Assembly: GCA_033722075.1 (NCBI GenBank)
Contig: JAWVZU010000185.1
Coordinates: forward strand, 1 to 8,069
Reading direction: 5' to 3'
DNA length: 8,069 nt
Source of the DNA: JAWVZU01 sp033722075
Lineage (GTDB): Bacteria; Pseudomonadota; Gammaproteobacteria; Xanthomonadales; SZUA-38
This document shows, piece after piece, positions 1-4,666 of this stretch. How positions within the stretch are numbered: the stretch's first letter is position 1; each line of letters starts with the position of its first letter. The translations under genes were made by a program, and so were the position numbers. A model generated the notes under the pieces. The model saw only the letters and a program-made list of their open reading frames with translations. It was not told where the DNA came from and made no database searches.

Positions 1-594
1 GACGTCGACGGCCCGCTTCTGATCGTCATCCTGGTTGAGGACCGGGCGGATGCCGGGACAGACCGTTACCAGCGCATGGTCGACCTCCGCACGCAGCCTG
101 GGCACTTCCAAACCCGAAGACACCACGCCCGCGCAACCGACCGCCAGCGCGCGACGGGCGCGGGAAAGAACCAGCGCCTCGACATCGCACTGGAATCCCA
201 GATCATCCAGATCGCCCCGGTCCAGGCTGGTCAGCGCGGTCACGGCGAGCACCTGGACCGAGTCCGCGGCTTCAGCCGCGGCGGCCATCATCCCGTCGTT
301 TCCATGAACGGTGCAGAACTGAACCGGCAGTTCGTTGAACTGGCGTACCGCCGAGGCGACGGTGTTGGGAATATCGAAGAACTTCAGGTCGCAGAAGATC
401 TTCTTGTCTCGAGCGGCAAGCTGCTCGACCAGTTCGAAGTAGCCGCCGGTCATGAAGAGTTCGAGCCCGATCTTGTAGAAGACCACCGCATCGCCCAGCT
501 CACCGACCAGCCCCAGCGCCGCCTCGGGCGTGGGCACGTCCAGCGCGACGATCAGGCGTTCGCGGGGCGGAATCGATTTGTGCTGATAGGCCAT
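1..594 (-). CDS. pyrF: Orotidine 5'-phosphate decarboxylase, C-terminus cut by window edge
   Basis: Decarboxylates orotidine 5'-phosphate to UMP, the last step of de novo pyrimidine synthesis, as a cytosolic TIM-barrel enzyme. The first 198 residues are present and the frame is open to base 1; E. coli PyrF is 245 aa, so the last barrel strand and the phosphate-binding Arg region near the usual VIGRPI motif are missing here. Visible signatures in order: VALDVP with Asp19; FYKIG with Lys41; the catalytic block DLKFFDIPNT at 69-78, giving the Asp69-Lys71-Asp74 triad; VHG; LAVTALTSLD near 118-127; and CPGIRP at 179-184. The ATG at 594 is chosen because family homology starts within about 14 residues and AAGGAG (605-600) lies 5 nt upstream. 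It follows purD by 38 bp on the same strand, probably in one transcript. Identification is very secure; what lies past the edge is unknown. Confidence 0.96.
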   Translation of the reverse strand, partial: MAYQHKSIPPRERLIVALDVPTPEAALGLVGELGDAVVFYKIGLELFMTGGYFELVEQLAARDKKIFCDLKFFDIPNTVASAVRQFNELPVQFCTVHGNDGMMAAAAEAADSVQVLAVTALTSLDRGDLDDLGFQCDVEALVLSRARRALAVGCAGVVSSGLEVPRLRAEVDHALVTVCPGIRPVLNQDDDQKRAVDV

Positions 595-599
595 GCCAT

Positions 600-605
600 C
601 TCCTT
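600..605 (-). promoter_or_regulatory. Ribosome binding site of pyrF
   Basis: AAGGAG on the minus strand, 5 nt before the ATG at 594. It is a near-perfect Shine-Dalgarno sequence inside the 38-bp purD-pyrF gap, and it fixes the pyrF start. A second ATG (599-597) overlaps it but is out of frame with the PyrF reading frame. Confidence 0.8.
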
Positions 606-632
606 CGTTGGACGATTCGCGTGCGCTCCGGC

Positions 633-1907
633 TCAGCGCTCGAGCGCCCGGTGCCCGATGTCCCGTCGGTAGAATGCGTCGTGCCACTGGATGTGATCGA
701 CGGCCCCGTAGGTCACCGCCCGCGCATCGGCGATCGAGTCGCCCATGCCGCAGACGCACAGTACGCGTCCGCCGTTGGTGACCACATGTCCCGCATCGTC
801 GAAGCGAGTTCCGGCATGGAAGACCTTGGCATCGGCAACCCGGTCCAGGCCGAGGATGGGATAGCCCTTCTTGTACTCGTTCGGATAACCGCCGGCCGCC
901 ATGACCACCCCAACGCAGGTGCGCGGGTCCCAGAGTGCACGCCGGTCTTCCAGCCGACCGTCCACGGCCGCTTTGCAGAGCGCGACGAGATCCGATTTCA
1001 GACGCATCATGATCGGCTGGGTCTCGGGATCCCCGCAACGGACGTTGAACTCCAGGACCTGCGGCGAGCCGTCGGTACCAATCATCAGTCCGGCATAAAG
1101 AAATCCAACGAAGGGCGTACCGGCTTCCCGAAGACCGCGAATGGTCGGCTCGATCACCTCCGCCCGGATCCGCTGGGCCACCGAGGGCGTCACCACCGGC
1201 GCCGGTGAATACGCGCCCATCCCGCCGGTATTCGGCCCCCGGTCACCGTCGTCCCGGGTCTTGTGGTCCTGGGAACTCACCAGCGGAACGACGTGGGTCC
1301 CGTCCGAGATGACGATGAAGCTGGCCTCCTCGCCTTCGAGGAAATCCTCGACGACGACTTCGCGGCCTGCCTCGCCGAAAGCGTCGCGTGCGAGCATGTC
1401 GCGCACCGCCTCCTCGGCTTCCTGGACATTCCGCGCGACGATCACGCCCTTGCCGGCAGCCAGGCCATCCGCCTTGATCACGATCGGCGCCCCTCGCTCG
1501 CGGATATGAGCCAGGGCCGGGTCGAGTTCGGAAAAAGTGCGGTGCTCGGCGGTGGGGATGCCGTGCTCCGCCATGAACGACTTGGCGTAGGCCTTGGAGC
1601 CTTCCAGGCGAGCCGCCGCAGCGCTTGGACCGAAGCAGCGCAGGTCCGCGGCTGCGAACCGGTCGGAGATTCCCGCGACCAGCGGCGCCTCCGGCCCCAC
1701 GATCGTCAGGTCGATCCGCTCCTTTCCGGCGAACTCGAGCAACGCATCCACGTCCTCCGCACCGATGGGCACGTTCTCGACCTTCGGCTCCATCTCCGTC
1801 CCGGCGTTGCCGGGTGCGACGAAAACCGAGTCGACGCCCTCGCAATGCGCGGCCTTCCAGGCGAGGGCATGCTCGCGACCTCCCCCACCCACGATCAGAA
1901 TTTTCAT
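633..1907 (-). CDS. purD: Phosphoribosylamine--glycine ligase (GAR synthetase)
   Basis: Joins glycine to 5-phosphoribosylamine using ATP, giving glycinamide ribonucleotide, the second step of de novo purine synthesis; cytosolic, ATP-grasp fold. It encodes 424 aa, close to E. coli PurD (429). Motifs in order: N-terminal GGGGREHALAWK at 7-18; TIVGPEAPLVAG at 68-79; ATP-grasp FGPS and LEGSKAYAK at 92-109; IVIKADGLAAGKGV at 142-155; the glycine-rich GPNTGGMGAYSPAP at 224-237; and metal/ATP-binding LEFNVRCGDPETQ at 285-297 with Glu286 and Asn288. The frame is open 33 codons further upstream to an ATG at 2006, but homology begins exactly at MKILIVGGGG, GGGGAG (1922-1917) is correctly spaced before the ATG at 1907, and a promoter lies in the intervening sequence. 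purH is often the purD neighbour in this group but is absent here; purD stands behind a 535-bp gap and leads into pyrF. The stop is TGA at 635-633. Confidence 0.97.
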   Translation of the reverse strand: MKILIVGGGGREHALAWKAAHCEGVDSVFVAPGNAGTEMEPKVENVPIGAEDVDALLEFAGKERIDLTIVGPEAPLVAGISDRFAAADLRCFGPSAAAARLEGSKAYAKSFMAEHGIPTAEHRTFSELDPALAHIRERGAPIVIKADGLAAGKGVIVARNVQEAEEAVRDMLARDAFGEAGREVVVEDFLEGEEASFIVISDGTHVVPLVSSQDHKTRDDGDRGPNTGGMGAYSPAPVVTPSVAQRIRAEVIEPTIRGLREAGTPFVGFLYAGLMIGTDGSPQVLEFNVRCGDPETQPIMMRLKSDLVALCKAAVDGRLEDRRALWDPRTCVGVVMAAGGYPNEYKKGYPILGLDRVADAKVFHAGTRFDDAGHVVTNGGRVLCVCGMGDSIADARAVTYGAVDHIQWHDAFYRRDIGHRALER

Positions 1908-1916
1908 AGCGCGGTG

Positions 1917-1922
1917 CTCCCC
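1917..1922 (-). promoter_or_regulatory. Ribosome binding site of purD
   Basis: GGGGAG on the minus strand, 9 nt before the ATG at 1907. It supports the short start for purD over the in-frame ATG at 2006, which would place this site inside the coding region. Confidence 0.7.
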
Positions 1923-1937
1923 GTGATTAGCCTGGAT

Positions 1938-1967
1938 GTTGTATGAGGGGTCGGATTTTCCGGTCAA
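1938..1967 (-). promoter_or_regulatory. Candidate sigma70 promoter of purD-pyrF
   Basis: On the minus strand, TTGACC (1967-1962; 5 of 6 match to TTGACA) is followed after 18 bp by TACAAC (1943-1938; 4 of 6 match to TATAAT). A transcript starting about 7 bp downstream would have a leader of roughly 24 nt carrying the GGGGAG site. No operator, attenuator or PurR-like palindrome was seen. The palindromic element ends 51 bp upstream of the -35 box. Assigned by consensus and position only. Confidence 0.5.
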
Positions 1968-2018
1968 GCTCGCGACGGCAGCTTGGTCGATCGTCCGAAC
2001 AGACATAGCCGTAGCTCA
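1968..2018. other. Gene-free stretch between palindromic element and purD promoter
   Basis: 51 bp with no supported gene. It holds a 6-bp palindrome CGATCG within the imperfect dyad GGTCGATCGTCC near 1985-1996, just upstream of the promoter. This could be a binding site, but a dyad this short is expected often by chance. Confidence 0.3.
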
Positions 2019-2049
2019 AGGAGCCTCGGGGACGTTCCACGACCCTCGC
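2019..2049. repeat. Left inverted repeat (outer stem) of the 272-bp element
   Basis: Begins AGGAGCCTCGGGG and ends GACCCTCGC. It is the reverse complement of 2260-2290 at 28 of 31 positions; the differences are at 2032, 2036 and 2042, all transitions. Complementarity stops outside 2019, where 2018 and 2291 do not pair. Confidence 0.9.
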
Positions 2050-2150
2050 GACGGTGTCTTTGCGCGGTCTGGGCAAGGCGCGAGGAGAGAGGTTGGCTTT
2101 ATGCCAATGAACGACGAGGAACGCAGATCCAGGCCGCGCAAAGGCCCGTC
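2050..2150. other. Arm A stem-loop of the 272-bp element
   Basis: Positions 2050-2072 pair with 2129-2150: 20 Watson-Crick pairs plus two U-G wobbles (2057 with 2144, 2068 with 2133) and a single bulged T at 2055. The core pairing is TTTGCGCGG with CCGCGCAAA. The stem encloses a purine-rich internal region and an apical hairpin, TTGGC at 2093-2097 pairing with GCCAA at 2103-2107, loop TTTAT. Confidence 0.85.
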
Positions 2151-2157
2151 CCTGCGG

Positions 2158-2259
2158 GTTGCGTCCCAGAAGCCCAGCTGCGGTGTTGCACGGCTTGACC
2201 ATAGAACGGGCTATGGTGCTGCGCCCTGCGCCTTGCATCTGAACTTCTGGAACAGCAAC
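2158..2259. other. Arm B stem-loop of the 272-bp element
   Basis: Positions 2158-2181 pair with 2235-2259: 20 Watson-Crick pairs, one bulged A (2254), one true mismatch (2178 with 2238), and three C-A positions (2165/2251, 2173/2243, 2174/2242) that become G-U pairs in a minus-strand RNA. The apical hairpin ACCATAG/CTATGGT (2198-2204 with 2211-2217) has a six-base loop AACGGG. The middle part (2182-2197 with 2218-2234) pairs poorly and partly through wobbles. Confidence 0.85.
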
Positions 2260-2290
2260 GCGAGGGCCGTGGGACGCCCCCGAGGCTCCT
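2260..2290. repeat. Right inverted repeat (outer stem) of the 272-bp element
   Basis: Begins GCGAGGGCCGTGGGACG and ends GAGGCTCCT. It is the reverse complement of 2019-2049 at 28 of 31 positions. It follows arm B with no spacer and ends 152 bp downstream of the rng stop codon. Confidence 0.9.
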
Positions 2291-2442
2291 GGGAAGGGGG
2301 ATCGGGCGAGATGTCCCTCGAGATTGGGTGGAAAACCGATAGCGCGAACTGATATTCCGTTTGGTGCGCCACACCGGTCGTAAGCGATTAATTCCATTAG
2401 CCCCATTTCCATGATTCGCGCGTCCTTCGTGCAATATTCAGG
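2291..2442. other. rng 3' flank without recognised gene or terminator
   Basis: 152 bp between the rng stop and the palindromic element. No hairpin followed by a T-run is visible on the minus strand, so an ordinary intrinsic terminator for rng is not apparent. A minus-strand frame starts at an ATG at 2412 (GAAGGA lies about 10-11 nt upstream) and stays open for 161 codons to 1927, but it runs through the whole palindromic element and past the purD promoter. Only its first ~40 codons lie in unique sequence, and they resemble nothing I recognise. It may be chance or a gene remnant. Confidence 0.5.
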
Positions 2443-3906
2443 CTAGAGCAGCACCACATCGAACTGCTCTTGCGTGTACTGATCCTCGGACTGAAAGCGG
2501 ATGGTCTTGGCGATCTGGCCTTCGAGGTCGGCAAGGGTCGCCGATTCCTCGTCCAGGATCCGGTCCACGACCGTCGGCGCGGCCATGACCAGCAGCTCGG
2601 TGGCTTCGAACTGCCGCACCGCCCGCGTGATCTCCCGGAAGATTTCGAACACGATCGTCTCGGCGGTCTTCATGGTGCCGCGCCCGGAGCAGGCCGGGCA
2701 GGGTTCGCAGAGGACCCGCTCGAGGCTCTCGGTAGTCCGCTTGCGGGTCATTTCGACCAGTCCTAGGGGCGAAATATTGGAGATGAAGGTCTTGGCGTGG
2801 TCCTTGGCCAGGGCTTTCTGCAGCGTACGCAGCAACTGCACCTTGTGATCCTCATCGGTCATGTCGATGAAGTCGATGATGATGATCCCGCCCAGGTTCC
2901 GAAGCCGCAACTGGCGCGCGATGGTCTGGGCCGCTTCGAGGTTGGTCTTGAATATGGTCTCTTCGAGATTCCGGTGCCCGATGAAGCCACCGGTGTTGAC
3001 GTCGATGGTCGTCATCGCCTCGGTCTGATCGAAGACGATGTGGCCGCCGGATTTGAGCGGCACGTGGCGGCGCAGCGCGTTCTGGATGTCGTCCTCGACG
3101 CCGTACAGGTCGAAAATCGGGCGGTCGTCCGAGAAAAGCTCGATACGGCCGGCCCACTGGGGAATGAAGCGCTGGGCGAAGCCGATCACGCGACGGTAGG
3201 AGTCCGTTGCATCGATGCGCACCCGATCGACGTCGGCCGTCATCGTGTCGCGCAGGGCGCGCAGGTCCAGGCTCAGGTCTTCATAAACGCAATCCCCGGC
3301 CTCTGCGGCGCCGACGTCCTCGCGGATCTTTTCCCAAAGCTTTTTCAGGTAGGCCAGGTCCGCACGGATCGCAAACTGGTCGACGCCCTCGGCATTGGTG
3401 CGCACGATATAGCCGTGCGTTTCCTCCTCGCTCATGGCGTCTTGCAGCAACGTTCGGAGGCGTTGGCGCTCCTCCTCGTCTTCGATCCGCACCGACACGC
3501 CAACCTGCTGCGAATAGGGCATGAGGACCAGAAACCGGGATGGAATGCTGATGTGCGTGGTCAGGCGCGCGCCCTTGCTGCTGATCGGGTCCTTGATGAC
3601 CTGCACCACGACGTCTCCACCCTCGGAGACCAGCTCTGTGATGTCCGGCGCATCCTGCGGCTCCTGCCCGTTGCCTACCGCCCGGTGAATGTCGGACGCA
3701 TGGAGAAACGCCGCGCGCTCCAGGCCGACATCCACGAAGGCGGCCTGCATGCCCGGGAGGACCCGTGAGACGCGCCCCTTGTAGATGTTGCCCACATAGC
3801 CGCGCCGACTGCTGCGCTCGATCATGACCTCCTGCAGCATGCCGTTCTCGACCAGGGCAACCCGGGTCTCGCTGGGCGTGACATTGATGAGGATCTCTTC
3901 GCTCAC
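2443..3906 (-). CDS. rng: Ribonuclease G (RNase E/G family endoribonuclease)
   Basis: Single-strand-specific endoribonuclease that cuts AU-rich sites; in E. coli it matures the 5' end of 16S rRNA and helps turn over some mRNAs. It encodes 487 aa (E. coli RNase G 489), with a matching start (ILINVTPSETRVA) and end (QEQFDVVLL), and lacks the long C-terminal scaffold of RNase E. An S1 domain lies at about 36-125 (GNIYKGRVSRVLPGMQAAFV). The DNase I-like catalytic part includes EAMTTIDVNTGGFIGHRN with Asp302 and IIIIDFIDM with Asp345, the metal-binding pair of the family. The Zn-link Cys motif is CEPCPAC at 400-406. The start is GTG at 3906; an in-frame stop lies 10 codons upstream and no ATG is available. 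No Shine-Dalgarno sequence is visible. It follows maf by 45 bp, the order found in E. coli (yhdE-rng). The stop is TAG. Confidence 0.96.
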   Translation of the reverse strand: MSEEILINVTPSETRVALVENGMLQEVMIERSSRRGYVGNIYKGRVSRVLPGMQAAFVDVGLERAAFLHASDIHRAVGNGQEPQDAPDITELVSEGGDVVVQVIKDPISSKGARLTTHISIPSRFLVLMPYSQQVGVSVRIEDEEERQRLRTLLQDAMSEEETHGYIVRTNAEGVDQFAIRADLAYLKKLWEKIREDVGAAEAGDCVYEDLSLDLRALRDTMTADVDRVRIDATDSYRRVIGFAQRFIPQWAGRIELFSDDRPIFDLYGVEDDIQNALRRHVPLKSGGHIVFDQTEAMTTIDVNTGGFIGHRNLEETIFKTNLEAAQTIARQLRLRNLGGIIIIDFIDMTDEDHKVQLLRTLQKALAKDHAKTFISNISPLGLVEMTRKRTTESLERVLCEPCPACSGRGTMKTAETIVFEIFREITRAVRQFEATELLVMAAPTVVDRILDEESATLADLEGQIAKTIRFQSEDQYTQEQFDVVLL

Positions 3907-3951
3907 ATGCAGGCCGAAACCGAAGGTGGAAAAGAATTATTATTCAATATA
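3907..3951. other. AT-rich maf-rng spacer with -10-like box
   Basis: 45-bp gap. The block 3931-3970, which reaches into the last maf codons, is 32/40 A+T, in sharp contrast to its GC-rich surroundings. On the minus strand TATATT (3951-3946) matches the sigma70 -10 consensus at 5 of 6, but no acceptable -35 box sits 16-18 bp upstream. It could be a weak internal promoter for rng or an RNase-sensitive, unstructured intercistronic segment. No Shine-Dalgarno sequence precedes the rng GTG. Confidence 0.35.
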
Positions 3952-4557
3952 TTAAGCACAATTCCTAGAATTCTTCTCATTCAGCAGCGGAAGATCGAAA
4001 AGTTCCAGAAGCTCAGCCGTTTCCCGGAGCGGCAGGCCCATGACGCCGGAGAAGCTGCCCGCCAGGTGATCAACGAAGATGGCTCCCAGTCCCTGGATGG
4101 CATACCCGCCGGCCTTGTCCGCCGGTTCGCCGGTGTGCCAATAGGCGCGGGCCTGATGTTCCGAGATTGGCCCGAACGTGACATCGCTGGTCTGTACCCG
4201 GCACAGGACTCGATCTCCGTCGGTCACGGCTACGGCGCTGAGGACCTGGTGGGTAGTGGCGGAAAGCGAAAGGAGCATTGCGACCGCGTCCTCCTCGTCC
4301 TTCGGCTTGCCGTAGATGCGCCCGGCGAGTACGACCGTCGTATCCGCGCCCAGGACCGGGATCTCGGGCCTGGCCTGGGACCACGCCAGGCGAGCCTTCT
4401 CTTCCGCCAGGCGGTGCACATAGCGGTCCGGTTCTTCGGTAGCACGCGGACTCTCGTCGATGCTCACGGGATGGGTCGTGTAACCGACACCGATCTGCTT
4501 GAGCAGTTCGCGCCGTCGCGGTGAACGCGACGCCAGCAAGATCTGAGGTCGCGCCAT
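3952..4557 (-). CDS. maf: Maf/YhdE-family nucleoside triphosphate pyrophosphatase (dTTP/UTP type)
   Basis: Hydrolyses non-canonical or excess nucleoside triphosphates to the monophosphate and pyrophosphate; the YhdE branch prefers dTTP, UTP and modified pyrimidines. It encodes 201 aa (E. coli YhdE 197). The N-terminal phosphate-binding motif is LASRSPRRRELL with Ser10, Arg14 and Arg15. Lys54 sits in AEEKAR. The catalytic Asp72 is in VLGADTTVVL, KPKDEEDA follows at 84-91, and EPADKAGGYAIQG at 144-156 carries Lys148 and Gln155. The last three regions match E. coli YhdE more closely than YceF, which supports the dTTP/UTP subfamily. The ATG at 4557 is preceded by GGGAG (4567-4563) at 5 nt. The position directly upstream of rng is the classic gammaproteobacterial arrangement; rnr lies 109 bp upstream. 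The C-terminal codons (NEKNSRNCA) are notably AT-rich. Confidence 0.95.
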   Translation of the reverse strand: MARPQILLASRSPRRRELLKQIGVGYTTHPVSIDESPRATEEPDRYVHRLAEEKARLAWSQARPEIPVLGADTTVVLAGRIYGKPKDEEDAVAMLLSLSATTHQVLSAVAVTDGDRVLCRVQTSDVTFGPISEHQARAYWHTGEPADKAGGYAIQGLGAIFVDHLAGSFSGVMGLPLRETAELLELFDLPLLNEKNSRNCA

Positions 4558-4562
4558 TCGGG

Positions 4563-4567
4563 CTCCC
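4563..4567 (-). promoter_or_regulatory. Ribosome binding site of maf
   Basis: GGGAG on the minus strand, 5 nt before the ATG at 4557; it supports the chosen start. Confidence 0.6.
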
Positions 4568-4599
4568 GCTTGTCAAATGAGTCACGCTAGCATCGCAAG

Positions 4600-4618
4600 G
4601 GTTAAATATCGGTTAACC
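4600..4618. repeat. Short direct repeat GGTTAA plus palindrome in rnr-maf gap
   Basis: GGTTAA at 4600-4605 recurs 11 bp later as part of the 8-bp palindrome GGTTAACC at 4611-4618, an AT-rich spot in an otherwise GC-rich 109-bp gap. One-helical-turn spacing is typical of some operators, but the motif is short and no regulator can be named. Confidence 0.3.
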
Positions 4619-4666
4619 GGGGCGAGGCATTTTTTGCCTGAATTTTCGCGTCCGTCGGCTGCGCGG

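Larger units (their letters stand above)
2019..2290. repeat. 272-bp three-armed palindromic element (unrecognised family)
   Basis: Non-coding element in the rng-purD gap. Read by hand, it folds into a three-way junction. The outer stem pairs 2019-2049 with 2260-2290 (31 positions: 28 Watson-Crick pairs; the other three are transitions). Arm A spans 2050-2150 and arm B spans 2158-2259. Arms and outer stem abut without gaps; the only unpaired junction bases are 2151-2157. No target-site duplication is visible (GTAGCTCA before, GGGAAGGG after), and no transposase is present. The outer stem could equally be the terminal inverted repeats of a MITE-like element, and wobble-tolerated differences also fit a structured RNA. 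I do not recognise the family. The structure is seen in the sequence; its nature is open. G-U accounting does not choose a strand: the minus-strand RNA gains two wobbles in the outer stem and three in arm B, and the plus-strand RNA gains one in the outer stem and two in arm A. Confidence 0.85.

Noticed and set aside
1908..2006. 33-codon N-terminal extension of purD
   Set aside because: PurD homology starts at MKILIVGGGG (1907), and the extension would place a promoter-like sequence and the GGGGAG RBS inside the gene.
2797..3768. 323-codon plus-strand frame
   Set aside because: It is antisense to rng, has no recognisable motifs, and mirrors the codon structure of the real gene.
4571..4576. 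Perfect TTGACA (-35 consensus) on the minus strand before maf
   Set aside because: It lies only 13 bp from the maf ATG, so the -10 would fall inside the coding region, where no TATAAT-like sequence exists.
4625..4639. Hairpin AGGCA / TGCCT in the rnr-maf gap as a terminator
   Set aside because: It has a five-base stem only, and on the transcribed minus strand it is followed by CGCCCC rather than a U-run.
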